In this document: positions 41,310-52,756 of the stretch, one piece after another
Layout: each line of letters opens with the position of its first letter
Numbering within the stretch: position 1 is the stretch's first letter
From: Progne subis subis
Taxonomy: Eukaryota > Chordata > Aves > Passeriformes > Hirundinidae
Direction: 5' to 3'
Assembly: GCA_022316685.1 (NCBI GenBank)
Contig: JAKJHU010000368.1
Coordinates: 1 to 64,000, forward strand
DNA: 64,000 bases
The notes under the pieces: model-generated
Databases searched by the model: none
Seen by the model: only the letters and a program-made list of their open reading frames with translations
What the model was told of the DNA's origin: nothing
Translations under genes and position numbers: made by a program

Positions 41310-41833
41310 TCTGGGTCCACAGTGCCACATTGGGCCCTTTGCTTCCATGAGGCCTTGCAGTGTCACAGTGGTTTCCTTGGTTCCATGGGACTGCCCTGTG
41401 ACACAATGGCCCGTTGGTTCCATGAGGTCACAGAGAGCCACAGTGGCCCCTTGCTTTTATTGGGCTCCCCAGGATCACCATGGCCCTGCTGGTTCCACAA
41501 GGCCTGTCTGTGTCACCCTGGGCCCTTGTTCCATGGGTACCTGTAGTGTCACAATGGCTTCTTCCTTCCATGAGACCTGGCAAGGTCACAATGGTTACCT
41601 CAGTTCTATGAGGCCCTGTGGTGTCACAATGGCCTCTTGGTTCCAGTGGGTCCTAAAGTGTCCTAATGGTCTCTATGGTTCCATGAGGTCCACAATGTCA
41701 CAATGGAGTTTTGGTTTTATGAGCTTTCATACTGCCAACAACAGTCTCCTTGGTTTCACAGTGTCATAAGGGACCCTTTGTTCCATGAGGGTCAGTAGTG
41801 TAACATGGATGCCTTGGTTCCATGAGGTTCTGT
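41310..41833 (-). repeat. ~37-bp tandem array, reverse orientation
   Basis: About 13 units of GTTCCATGAGGCCCTGCAG and TGTCACAATGGCC, the reverse complement of the arrays at 21590 and 45170. The array is interrupted at 41834 by a solo LTR. Confidence 0.88.
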
Positions 41834-42320
41834 TGTCAGGGGGCTTCCCCAACATTCAGGTGGTTTCAGGGTCTTTTTCCCCCCTGCACAGCTCCGAGCC
41901 AAGCCGAAGGAAGAGACAGAGTCTTCAGGTGTAGATTTTTCAAGGTTGCATTTTTCGTTTATTGTTTCTTATCTTACAAATTTCTCACAGTCCAACAAGA
42001 TGTTTGCAGCTGCATGGACTTCTCACGTCTCCCCCCGAGCTGGGCAGTCCTTAATCTTTTATACTAATTTCTACGTGTTCGTTATTTACTATTTCTTACC
42101 AATGCCTATCACTATTACTAAAAAGGTCATCGATACACTGACCTAATCCTTACTAACTACTTTGTGCCAATGTCATAGCAGAAATGGAGTGAGGGAAGGA
42201 GAAGGAAGAAGAAGGAGACAACGCCCCAGATTCTCCATTTTGTCCCCAATCACTCCAATGCTATGAACCTAAAATTACTGTTTTTTCACTCTATGGTAAA
42301 CTAAACTACTATTTTTCACA
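41834..42320 (-). mobile_element. Solo LTR (487 bp), minus orientation
   Basis: Minus-strand ends TGTGAAAAATAG ... CCCCCTGACA give TG...CA termini. A TATAAAAG box (complement 42056-42063) is followed ~95 bases later by AATAAA (complement 41958-41963), and then a short U5 ends at 41834. This is a textbook U3-R-U5 arrangement. No target-site duplication is visible and no internal sequence is attached. Confidence 0.87.
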
Positions 42321-42469
42321 CTCCCATGGCCTGCAAACCCTCTCTCAGTTTAGGAAGTTTTTCCCATGGACTGAGATCAAATCCAGTGTCTCTTTGAGCT
42401 CTGGGCTGGGGTCTCAGAGCCCCCTGCCCAGGTCCCTGACCCTCCAGGGCAGCCAAAGGAATGCCCTGG

Positions 42470-42650
42470 ACTCCAACATTCTGTGGTGTCACAATGGACT
42501 CCTTGGTTCTGCAGCCCTGCTGTGTCACCATGGACCCGTAGTTCCATGAGGTTCCGTAGTGTCACCATGGTCCCTTTGGTTCCACAAGGCCTTGCTGTGC
42601 CACAATGGCCCCTTGGTTCCATGAGGTTCTGTACCGTACACAGATTCTCC
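42470..42650 (-). repeat. ~37-bp tandem array, short block
   Basis: Four to five units of TGGTTCCATGAGGTTC and GTGTCACCATGG type, in the same orientation as 41310-41833. It ends at GTACACAGATTCTCC. Confidence 0.82.
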
Positions 42651-44009
42651 TTGGTGTGGGAGGACAGATTGTAAAGAGAATAGAGATAGTGCTGAAGGCA
42701 ATCTCACCTCTGATAAATTGCAGCTGTACTAATTCCCAAGAGTGGGAACAGCCTTGCCCTTAATAGATCCCAGCTATGTCCAATGAGAGTGAGTGTTATA
42801 ACACATTGGGTGAGCTGGGCAAGAGTCAGTTGGAGTCTGCAGGCTGTGCTGGGAGGAAGAAGGGTCAAGCAGGTGTGTGAGGGACAGAGAAGGTCTGGTG
42901 CTCATGCAAGGGACAGGAAAGAGTTATCTCATCCTGCAGGAGGAAGAGAGCAGGAGTCAGAAGGCTGCATATAGCTGCCTGTGGGTAGGCTACAGAGAGA
43001 AATGTGGGAGAGTTTTCAGATAATAAGAGACTGACACCTGTGTCAGTCATGGCTCCACTGTCAACTGGTGCCTCTTATGAGGACTGGGCAACAATGAATG
43101 GCGACCCTGACATGATCCTGGCAGATGACTACAGACCACTGAGACAGTGGAGCCCAGCTGAACTGAGCCAGGTGGGTCAAGATCATGAAGATCAGAGCAG
43201 GTGAAGAGAGTCTGAGAGCAAAATAGGGAGACCTGAGAGCCTAAAAATCCAGATGAATTGCAGACAGGTGGACCTGAGAGCTTGAAAGCAATGTAGGCAG
43301 AACTGAAAGCCCAAGAGTCTGAATAACTTATGAGACACTGACCCCAAGGTATGGCTGCAGTTTGTGGGATCCTGGGGCGGCACCTGCCAATGTTCACAGC
43401 AGCAATGTGTAGCTAGAAGTGGCAGCAGAGCTTTGAGAAGGTGGAGTTGGAGCGGGACAAGAGGAATGTAAGAAAAGCTTGGAGCGACCAACTAACAGAA
43501 AAATAAAAAAAATGGAGGTGGCCAAACTCAAAGAGAAGAAACATAATGAAAGTGAGTTTGGAACTGTACGAGGGAAAGTGTTGAAAAGAACTATACAAGA
43601 AGGAGAGTAACAGCAAGCAGAGATGTTGCTTCAGCCAACAGAAGAACTGAAATTGCAGAAGACAAAAGCAACAAAACCTGAAAAAGGAGCAGGAGAATTT
43701 TCTAAAGCAGCAGTGGGAGCTAGAGACTGATTAGTTTTATTAATCAGTTCAATGTGTTTATTTGCTGGTGAAACATACATATTGTATTCAAAAGTTAAGG
43801 CTCCATTGGCATAGATATCAGTAGGCATAAGGACAAAATCTAATATTCCATGTAAGAGAATGATGTTCTATACTGTTAAGAACAAAATTAAACCAAAATA
43901 AACAAAGAAGAGAGAGTTAACAATTACTGAGAAAGAAACTGAAAAGGTAGTTCTGCCACTGTAAACTTTCACTCTGAGTCTACATTTCAAATAACACTGT
44001 TGTCCCATC
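42651..44009. other. No gene identified; unassigned, possibly old retroviral DNA
   Basis: AT-richer sequence with purine-rich stretches. A 66-codon + frame (43004-43204) and a Lys/Glu-rich coiled-coil-like frame (43514-43609) have no recognisable family. The purine-rich strand bias is compatible with a decayed ERV internal region, but no motif supports it. Confidence 0.4.
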
Positions 44010-44826
44010 TGCAGGATGATTTCTCCTCAGGGGAAATGTATTTTTGAAACTTTTCTAGGTTGCCAGGAGCCCGGACCAGCTCAGCAGCACAGACAGAGCA
44101 CAAGACCTTTAATGAGCCTCTCATGGATTTAGTGTTGTTTACATTCAACTTCATCCCTGAGAGTATGTTCAAAAAACTTCTCAAGAAATCAAAGTTAAAT
44201 TGAAACATTGATGCTTCCTAAAGTTTTAATGGGTCCCAGAGAGCGACCCAACTGAGGAAAGTTTCCCCAAGTTCCAGGTAGAGCAGAACACTGCAGGCAG
44301 TGATGACAGGTGGGGACAAACAAGGCAAAGGTGTCTCTGATGCTGAGCAAACCTGCATGTGTTTCAGGAATGCAAAGACCAGAGGCCTGAGCCCCAGCCC
44401 CTGCCAAGGCAGATCCTGTCCCTCCCTCAGTGCTCAGGGCTCTTCCCGGGACACTGGGATGTGGGGATGTGCAATGCCAAGGGCAGCACCATGGGGCGGC
44501 CCCTGCCAGGCTGCTGAGCAGGGACAAGGAGGCAATGAGGCCCCAGGCCTGCCAGGGTCACTTGTCTCCTGCTCATGGCTCAGGCCCAGGGCCAGCAGCC
44601 ATGGCCCAAGTGCTGCAGGAGTTGGCTGTGTCAGGGCCTTTCAGCTGCTGCCCATCCCTGTGCCCTCTCCAGCCCAGGCTGTCCTACAGTGTCCATGCCC
44701 TGCGCCTCTGTCCCTGCAGGCTGTCGTCATCCCACGGCTGCCCCACCTCACTGGCCCCTTCCTTTGCTGACAGCTCTGCGTCCTGCCTGCCTCTGCCTGG
44801 GCACACAAAGCCTTGGGCTTGAAACC
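44010..44826 (+). repeat. Inverted repeat, left arm (~815 bp)
   Basis: Its reverse complement lies at ~47920-48755. Matching points include GTTCAAAAAACTTCTCAAGAA / TTCTTGAGAAGTTTTTTGAAC, GGTGGGGACAAACAAGGCAAAG / CTTTGCCTTGTTTGTCCCCACC and CACACAAAGCCTTGGGCTT / AAGCCCAAGGCTTTGTGTG. The inner ~535 bases are the most similar. The spacer is ~3.1 kb. Confidence 0.9.
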
Positions 44827-44844
44827 AGGAGGATTAATTCAACT

Positions 44845-46140
44845 TTTACCGTGCTTGTGAAATTTTAGTGCAGGAACAAATCATGCAGGGCCTGCTTTCC
44901 CACCAAGGACAGTTGGAAGGCAAGTGGAGGACATCTGGCTCAAGATTGCAATGATAGGAAAAAAGAAGTTAATCTGGGAAGTTTTGGTGGGTTTTATGGT
45001 AATGGCTCATGTAGTTGCTGTATATAACTATCACTCTTTTAAAATGACATGTCCATGTAAGGTTTTGAATTACCACACCTCAGATCTCAAGCCTGGTATG
45101 TGATAGCCTCTTAATTGCAAATTAGTTTTAAGGATCTTTATCTGATATTTCGGAGATTTGGTTACAGCAGGGCCTCAGAGGTTCAAGGAGTCTTCTGTGA
45201 CCCTTCATAAAAACCAAAAATCCTTTTTGACACAGCAGGGTCACATGGAACCAATGGTTCATTGTGATACTGCAGATCCAAGGTGACCATTTTAGCACTG
45301 AGAAACCTCATGGAATCACAAGTACAATGTGATAGAGAAAGGCTTCATGGAACCAGGAGCCTTTTGTTACACTGTGGGGCTCTGTGGAGCCAAGGGGACC
45401 ACAGTGACATTGTGGGGCCTCATGGAACAATGCAGACTCTTCTGACACTTTGGGACCCACTGGAACCAAGGGGCCATTATAGCATGGCAGGGCCTCATGG
45501 AATCAAGGGGGCTACAGTGAACACTGTGGGTGTCCATGGGATGAAGGGTCCATTCTGACACCGTGGAACCAAGGACACCATTGTGACACCATGGGGCATC
45601 ATGGAACCCAAGGTCCATTGTGACACAGCAGGGCCTCATGAAACCCTGGAGGCCATTTGTACACCTTGAGGCCCTGTGAAACCAAAGGGCCATTGTGGCA
45701 TTTCAGAGCCTTGTGGATGAGCCATGGGTTTCATCATGATACTGTGGGATTTAATGGAACCAAGGGACAATTGAAGCACTTTGTTGCACCATTGAACCAA
45801 TGAGAACATTGTGACACTGCAGGGCCCCATGGAACTTAGGATTCATGGAACAGCATGGGAACCCATGGAACCAAATGTCCATTGTGACATTGTGGGGCCT
45901 CATGGAATCCTGGAGACCATTGTGACACTTCCAGGCCTCACTGAACCAAGGGGCTCTGCAGGAGCCTTGTGGAACTAAGGAGACCCTTCTGACATTGTGT
46001 GTCTCGATGGACCGAGGGTCCATTGTGCTACTGTTGTACCAAGGAGACTCCTGTGACACTGCAAGGCCTCATGGAAGCAAGAGGGGACAATTGTGATGCC
46101 ACGGGGCCCAATGGAAGCAAGGGGCCAGTGTGACACAGCT
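44845..46140 (+). repeat. Duplicated block shared with 21262-22640
   Basis: Begins at TGCTTGTGAAATTTTAGTGC and CAGGAACAAATCATGCAGGG, then parallels the 21.3-22.6 kb block through the 37-bp array, with indels. The solo LTR that precedes the other copy is absent here. Confidence 0.75.
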
Positions 46141-46304
46141 GGGCCTCATGCAACCAAGGGGCCATGGTGATTCTGGGGAGCTCAACAGAACCAAGCGACC
46201 ACTGTGACACTGCAGGACCATATGGAATCATGGAGACCACTGTGACACTCTGCAGCCTCATGGAAGCAAGGGGCCATTGTGACAACTCTGGGGCCCCATG
46301 GATC
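45170..46304 (+). repeat. ~37-bp tandem array
   Basis: About 30 degenerate units (CATTGTGACACTGC and CCTCATGGAACCAAGG). It ends at ATGGATCTTGGAGCCACAG, where antisense OR6-like sequence begins. Confidence 0.9.
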
Positions 46305-46667
46305 TTGGAGCCACAGAAAGACAGCTCAGAGAGGAAGAGCAGCCAGTAGCTGAGCAGGGCAAAGCCGAGGAGACCCAAGCAGCAACACCCAGGTGGACAC
46401 AGAGCTGAGGCTTCATGATGGCAGCACAGAGCAAAGGCTGGCAGATGGCAACATATGGTCAAAGGAGATGACAACCAGCAGGACAAACTCTGTGCAGCCC
46501 AGGGCAAAATAAAAATAGTTTTGGGCAAAGCAGCTGCTTTGTGAGAGAGTGTTCTGAGCAGAACTCAGCATGACAAAAGATTTGGTGGTTGTGGAGGATG
46601 TAAACCAGATTTCCAGGAAGACTAGGTTGCTGATGAAAAAGTACATGGGTGTGAGAGAGAGTGGGGA
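46305..46667 (-). pseudogene. OR6-like olfactory receptor relic
   Basis: The minus-strand frame 46667-46413 reads TPMYFFISNLVFLEIWFTSS, the TM2-TM3 start of a class II OR, then FALGCTEFVLLVVISFDH in place of the TM3 end and DRY region. A second frame gives ALLSYWLLFLSELSFCGS, the TM4-ECL2 segment. The N-terminus and everything after ECL2 are missing. The left end is fused to the 37-bp array and the right end to unrelated DNA. The receptor cannot be made. Confidence 0.82.
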
Positions 46668-47159
46668 CTGCAATGAGAGATCTCTGGAGTCCAGGGCAGC
46701 TCTTGAAACATGTGGTTTATTGCATAATTTGTTGGTGCAAGAGCTTTGCTTAAGCTGCCAGCCACAGCTCAAAGTGTGCCCGAGCAAAGAGGCCTCAGTT
46801 CTTGTTACAATACATTATATCTCCTTCTGTGTTGAATATTCTAGTTTACACTAACCAACCAGTACAAGACACAAATGCTACAGAATCTACATACAGCCTA
46901 TAGGAACTACTACATTACCATACTGTGCCACATTCCAAACCCTGAAAAGCTCCTTTCTAGACTCCTTTTCCCTGCCACCTTGGCAGGGCCCCTCCCCCTT
47001 GGACCCTTGACATCCTTTTGTCTGTAAGGGGTATTGCTCAATCAACAGGGCTCTTGCCTTCAGCTAACTCAATCACTGTCTTCCAGGCTTAGCATCCTAC
47101 ATCTCAAAGCTTGCTTTCATTTCTATTTCACTCATAGGTTTCATGCTGTTAGAATCTTT
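46668..47159. other. No gene seen; possible LTR-like DNA
   Basis: The plus strand contains CATGTGGTTTATTGCATAATTTG and CTCCTTTCTAGACTCC. The sequence resembles the U5/R part of a minus-oriented LTR, but no TG/CA ends or TATA were found. Nothing else is recognised. Confidence 0.35.
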
Positions 47160-47660
47160 TGCCAAGCAATCACATTTGTAAGGTTTTCCTGTTTCATCCC
47201 TCTCCAGCAACCTCTCATCTGCCTTCAAAATGCTGGGGGACCATGCTTCTGTTCCCATGGAAAAAAACATCTTTGTGTCTGCATCTATGGCCAAAACTGG
47301 GACTCTGCCTCCAAATTTCCTTAATCCAAGGATATCTTCAAGAAAAAAGCTCCCAGGACTGTCTAGGGTTCCTTGGCATCCTGAGGGCCAGCTCTCATCT
47401 GTCTTTGAAACACTGGGGCTCTGCCCTTCCCTTCCTGTGGAGAACTGTCATTTTGGTTCCAGACACCCACAGCTAAAATGGAATTCCATCTCCAGTACTC
47501 CCTATATATCCAAGAGTTCCTTTTAGACAAAAGCAGCAAGGACAGGTCAGGCCTTTCCTTGGCCCCGGGTGAGTGCCTCTCCTCTGTCTTCAAAACCTTG
47601 GCATTCTGTAATTTCTTTTTTTTGAAAAGATTCATCCTTCTTGTCCAGGCGCCCATGGCC
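47160..47660 (+). repeat. ~180-bp tandem repeat, ~2.5-3 units
   Basis: Blocks such as CTGGGGGACCATGCTTCTGTTCCC, GGGGCTCTGCCCTTCCCTTCC and TTTTAGACAAAAGCAGCAAGG follow the order of the 22685-23525 array. It runs into the right arm of the inverted repeat after ~260 bases of other DNA. Confidence 0.78.
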
Positions 47661-47919
47661 TCAAGCACATAACCACTGTATAGGGAGAAAAGAGCTCTGT
47701 GCTCAGTGGAGTGGAAACGGAGGACAGGGGACGAGAGCCCTGGGAGGGATTGAAGGGTGGTTTCAGAGATGGTGGATCCCTTTGAAATAGCAGAGAACAG
47801 CCAGAAAAGAAAAAAATAATGCCAAGGACACCGGGGGAGGCCAGACTGGAAAGAGAAAAGAATTCCTCTCCCAGGGCAGGGGTGTGGTGCAACATGTCAA
47901 CCAGAAGGAGTCTGGAGAA

Positions 47920-48755
47920 GCCCAAGGCTTTGTGTGCCCAAGCAGAGGCGGCAGGACACAGAGCTGTCAGCAAAGGAAGGGGCCAGCGAGGTGGGGCAGC
48001 CGGGGGATGACGACAGCCTGCAGGGACAGAGGCGCAGGGCATGGACACCGTAGGACAGCCTGGGCTGGAGAGGGCACAGGGATGGGCAGCAGCTGAAAGG
48101 CCCTGACACAGCCAACTCCTGCAGCACTTGGGCCATGGCTGCTGGCCCTGGGCCTGAGCCATGAGCAGGAGACAAGTGACCCTGGCAGGCCTGGGGCCTC
48201 ATTGCCTCCTTGTCCCTGCTCAGCAGCCTGGCAGGGGCCGCCCCATGGCTGCTGCCCTTGGCATTGCACATCCCCACATCCCAGTGTCCCGGGAAGAGCC
48301 CTGAGCACTGAGGGAGGGACAGGATCTGCCTTGGCAGGGGCTGGGGCTCAGGCCTCTGGTCCTTTGCATTCCTGAAACACATGCAGGTTTGCTCGAGCAT
48401 CAGAGACACCTTTGCCTTGTTTGTCCCCACCTGTCATCACTGCCTATGCCTGAAGTGCTTCTGCTCTGACTGGAACCTGGGGATACTTTCTCCGTCAGGT
48501 TGCTCTGTGAGACCCATTAAAACTTGAAGAAACTTTGGAGTTTCAATTTAACTTGGAGTTCTTGAGAAGTTTTTTGAACATTCTGAAGAACTGAGTCTGA
48601 TGTAAACAACACCAAAACCCTGAGAGGGTCATTAAAATCCTGGTGCTGTGTCTGTGCTGCTGAGCTGGGCAATCTCCTGGCACAGAGGCAGCTGCTGGCA
48701 ATCAAGAGGAGCTTCAAGAAGACATTTCTCCTGAGGAGCAGCTCCTCTCCCAGCC
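47920..48755 (-). repeat. Inverted repeat, right arm
   Basis: Reverse complement of 44010-44826. Small indels and substitutions distinguish the arms, for example CAGCACCATGGGGCGG against CAGCAGCCATGGGGCGG. The outer end (48540-48755) is more diverged than the inner end. Confidence 0.9.
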
Positions 48756-50872
48756 CAGCAGGGCTGAGGGCACTGCCTGCAGGTACCTGAGAGCAGTGAA
48801 GCAGACAGAAGCCTAAGGAAGGTGGAAGGACAAATCTGAGGTTATTCAGAGAAATCTTCACAAGTTTTGAAAATACTGAGCTTCTTCATGGGGAAATCAT
48901 CACCACTCCTGATACAGTAAGTCTCTGGCTGCAGGGATCTCCTCAAGCTGACCCAGGACAGGACTGACATGACTGTAAGGATGGCTCTGCTGCCCTTTCT
49001 GCTTTGGGGGAGGATGTGCTCCAGAGTGGGGCTGCCCTGGGCACCGTCAGAGGGACAGGGCAGGACGGCTCCTGCTGCCAGGGACTGGCTGCAGGGGCTG
49101 AAGCTGGGGCTGCAGCCAGGGGTGCCCAGGGCTGTCGTGCAGAGCAGCTCCTGCAGCCCTGAGGGCTCTTGGCCAGGCCAGGGCATCTGCCACCTGCCAG
49201 GGGCAGCTCTCAGCCTGCCTGGGAGCTCCCATGGATGGTGGAGGGGAAGCTGTGGGTGCAAGGAGTGACTCCTGCCAGGGCACATGTCCTGCTGCTGGTG
49301 GAGAGGGTGCTGTGTGGGCCAGGGCTGCTCAGAGCTCCAGCTCATGCCCAGGTCATTTCTTAAGGGACTTGTCATGAGCTTCATTCAGGGCAGGAATTTC
49401 CTACCTGAGTCTCGTTCTTTCCTGAACCTGTGCTCCCACTTTTGCCTGACTCAGCTTGGTGGGAATGTAAACTCAGCATGTGCAGGGCAGGACAGGGGCT
49501 GAGTCACTTCAGCCATGACCCTGAGTTTTCCTGGGAACCTCAGCAAGTGCCTCCACTTCCCCAGCCTCCAGATCCATCCAGCATCCCCTTTCCGTGGTGC
49601 CCAGGCCTGGGGGAGCTGTTCTTTAATCCCTGCAGCCCCGAGCAGCTGCAGGGCAGAGCTGGCCCAGGGGCTGGGCTGGGCTCTGGCAGCACTGGCAGGG
49701 AAGGAGCCCGGGGCCACAGGAACAGCTCGGGCTGGGACAGCTCCAGCAGCAGAGGCGTGGGCAGGGAGGGAGGGAGGCAGTGCTGAGGGAAGCCCTGCTG
49801 CAGGGGAGATGTGGCACCTGCCGGCCCTGCCCTGCAGGGCACACACTGCCCTGAGCAGCACAGCTCTTGTGTCCCCTCGCAGCCAGCACAGCCCTCAGCC
49901 CGGGGGCTCGGGGCCCTCAGTCCCCTCCTGGGCCGGCAGAGCAGCCCCAGAGATGAAGGGCATCTCTCCTGCCATGTGCCCATTCCCTGCTGACCAGGGC
50001 CTGAGGGCCACTGTCCTGCACTGCTGCTGCCTGCCAGGGGCTGTGCAGGGCTGGGCAGGGAAAGGCTTTTCCTCAGGGCCCAGCTCTCTCTCTCCTTGCC
50101 TTGCCCAGGTGCTCCTGGCATTGCTGACGGGCTCTCTGGGAATGGCAGTTCCAGCTGCAGGCTCAGGCCCAGCCCTTGGGCTCCTCCTGTGCAGGCTGAG
50201 CACAGCAATGGGGTGTCCCAGCTCCCTCTGCCCCGGGGAGCTCTGGGCAGGGCAGGCTGGGAATGAGCCGACTCTCTCTGACTTTGGGAAAGGCAGGAGC
50301 CACTTTGTGTGCCAGGGATCCCTCTGCTCTCAGCAGTGTCTCCTGGCTTTCCAGGGTAACACGGGAGTGGAAGCTCAGAAAGGTGCAAGTCCAGGGCAGC
50401 TGGGAACAGGAGAGAGGGACAGAGCAGCTCCCCTCAGTCTGCACTAAGCCTCAGAAAATCCTTCTGTCTCACTGGCTCTCTGTCCTCCCCAGGTGCAGCA
50501 GAATCTCTTGTTCTGCCTCCTGCAATCCCCATCCCTTCACCCTGGCAGCTCCTGTACGTTAAGGGCTGATTCCTTGTCCAAGTTCAAACACCAGGACTGG
50601 CCCCTGCCCTCACTGTTCCCCTGCACTGACTGGGGGTCAGGGCTGACTCCCTGGTGTGCTGCAGGACCAGATCTTGCTCCTCACTGAATATTTGGCAGCA
50701 GCAATCAAGGCTCCAGAAACCAAGGTGAAGGAAGTTCTCCAAGATGTAGACAAGGGGGAGGTGTTTAGTTGCAGTGTCTGTGAGAAAGGGCTTTGACTCT
50801 TCTATGAGAAAACTCTCTTCAGCTGTCATTGTCTTTTCTCCTGTAAAAGGTTCCAGTGTCTGGAGAAAGGAA
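48756..50872. other. No gene seen; GC-rich DNA upstream of the OR
   Basis: Overlapping stop-poor frames up to 310 codons (49515-50447, +) and 282 codons (50388-49540, -) lie opposite each other, typical of GC-rich non-coding DNA. No domain is recognised. The OR coding exon starts at 50873. An upstream untranslated exon could be here but cannot be placed. Confidence 0.5.
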
Positions 50873-51804
50873 ATGTCCAACAGCAGCTCCATCAGCCACT
50901 TCCTCCTGCTGCCATTGGCACACACGCGGCAGCTGCAGCTCCTGCACTTCTGCCTCTTCCTGGCATCTCCCTGGCTGCCCTCCTGGCCAACGGCCTCATC
51001 ATCAGCGCCGTAGCCTGTGGCCACCTCCTGCACACGCCCATGTTCTTCTTCCTGCTCAACCTGGCCCTCACCGACCTGGGCTCCATCCTCACCACTGTCC
51101 CCAAAGCCATGCACAATTCCCTCTGGGACACCAGGAACATCTCCTACACAGGATGTGCTGCACAGCTGTTTCTCTTTTTGTTTTTCATATCAGCTGAATA
51201 TTCCCTCCTGACCATCATGTGCTACGACCGCTACGTGTCCATCTGCAAACCCCTGCACTATGGGACCCTCCTGGGCAGCAGAGCTTGTGCCCACATGGCA
51301 GCAGCTGCCTGGGCCAGTGCCTTTCTCAGTGCTCTGCTGCACACAGCCAATACATTTTCCCTTCCTCTGTGCTATGGCAATGCCCTGGGCCAGTTCTTCT
51401 GTGAAATCCCACACATCCTCAAGCTCTCCTGCTCACACTCCAAACTCAGGGAGCTTTGGATTATTGTGGTTGGTACCATTTTAGTTTTTGTCTGTTTTGT
51501 GTTTATACTTTTCTCCTATGTGCAGATCTTCAGGGCAGTGCTGATGATCCCCTCTGAGCAGGGACGGCACAAAGCCTTTTCCACCTGCCTCCCTCACCTG
51601 GCCGTGCTCTCCCTGTTTATCAGCACTGGCTTTTTTGCCTACCTGAAGCCTCCCTCCATCTCCTCCCCATCCCTGGATCTGGCAGTGTCAGTTCTGTACT
51701 CAGTGGTGCCTCCAGCCCTGAACCCCCTCATCTACAGCCTGAGGAACCAGGAGCTCAAGGCTGCAGTGTGGACACTGATCACTGGGCAATTTCAAAAACA
51801 TTAA
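50873..51804 (+). pseudogene. OR14-like: Olfactory receptor family 14, 1-bp frameshift in TM1
   Basis: The ATG at 50873 (MSNSSSISHFLLLPLAHTRQ, with an N-glycosylation Asn) opens a class II OR. The frame is lost at about 50960-50965, where one G is missing in the CTTCCTG(G)CATCTCC stretch. The rest is open to TAA 51802-51804: PMFFFLLNLALTDLG (TM2), MCYDRYVSICKPLHY (TM3/DRY box), KAFSTCLPHLAV (TM6) and PPALNPLIYSLRN (TM7). The coding span is 932 bp, one short of 933 (310 codons plus stop). ORs are GPCRs of olfactory neurons, and family 14 is greatly expanded in birds. With one lesion it is either a very recent pseudogene or an assembly error. Confidence 0.93.
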
Positions 51805-52756
51805 ATTGGTTGTCAATTTCAGAAAATATCTTGTAAAGAATAGCATTTAATGGCATTTGTTGGTTCAGTTGTTGGGTTTTTTCCTTAGTTTTAATTTTCA
51901 ATGATGTTCACAATACAAGGTCATTGTTCATGTCTTTTCTTGTTTTGTTTCTCTCCACCTTTGCTGTGGCCCCTAAGTGTGTCAATGAGAAGCTGTGCTC
52001 TTTGCGGCTTTTAAACAAACAAAAAGATCTCCTAACAAAGTTTGCACTGGAGACCCCATTTTATTCCCTTCTCTGGAGCTGCAGCAGCAATGTCTGTGTG
52101 CAGAGCTGGGGCAGATCAGTGCTGGCACAGCAGCTGTGCCCAGCAGCAGCAGCACTTGGTGTTGCCAGTGCTGCTCCCGTGGCCCTGCCCCGCTGCCCTC
52201 CTGGCCCTGCTGCTGCTGTAGGGCCTGAGTGCTCTCGGGGCCGGGCACAGTGCTGGGGGTGGCAGTGCCGGGGCTGCAGCAGGGACAGGCCATGGGCACT
52301 GCTGGGGCAGCGCTGACGCCTCAGGCCAGGGCCTGGGGGCTCCAGGCTCCTTGCCCAGGCTCTCTCCAGAACACGCCCAGGCCAATGCTCAGCAGAGAAA
52401 AGCCCCGTGAGCAGCCCCAGGGTGGCCGTGGGCAGGTTGGGAGCAAACAGCATCACACCATGGGAACGTCCCTTGGGGAGCAGGATCATCCTACAAGTGC
52501 TGCAGGAATTGTCTGCAGGCTCCTGCAGTGCCTCGGGCTGTTCCCTTGCCAGAGGCACCACAGGCCAGGGGGGCACATCTGGGCTGCTGTGTCTGGCTGT
52601 GGGGCTCCCTGTTCTGGGCAGGGAGGAGGGGCTGCAGAGGCTCTGCAGGACTGACAGGATGGGCTTTGGGGCTGTGAGGAGAAGCTGAGGGACCTGGGCT
52701 GTTGGACCTTCTGAGGAGGAGGCCCAGGGCTCATCCTGCAACTGCTCCAAGGGTGG
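51805..52756. other. OR 3' flank, no gene seen
   Basis: AT-rich just after the stop, then GC-rich. The phrase GGGACAGGCCATGGGCACTGCTGG recurs in the flank of the OR relics (~7257 and ~59069), suggesting that OR-tail relics and this gene share downstream sequence. Frames up to 229 codons on the minus strand have no domains. Confidence 0.5.

Noticed and set aside
43004..43204. 66-codon + frame (MGEFSDNKRLTPVSV...)
   Set aside because: Short, no family resemblance, no conserved second copy and no gene structure around it.
49515..50447. 310-codon + frame and 282-codon antisense frame
   Set aside because: Lie opposite each other in GC-rich, stop-poor DNA, with no motif. Position upstream of the OR suggests flank or UTR DNA.
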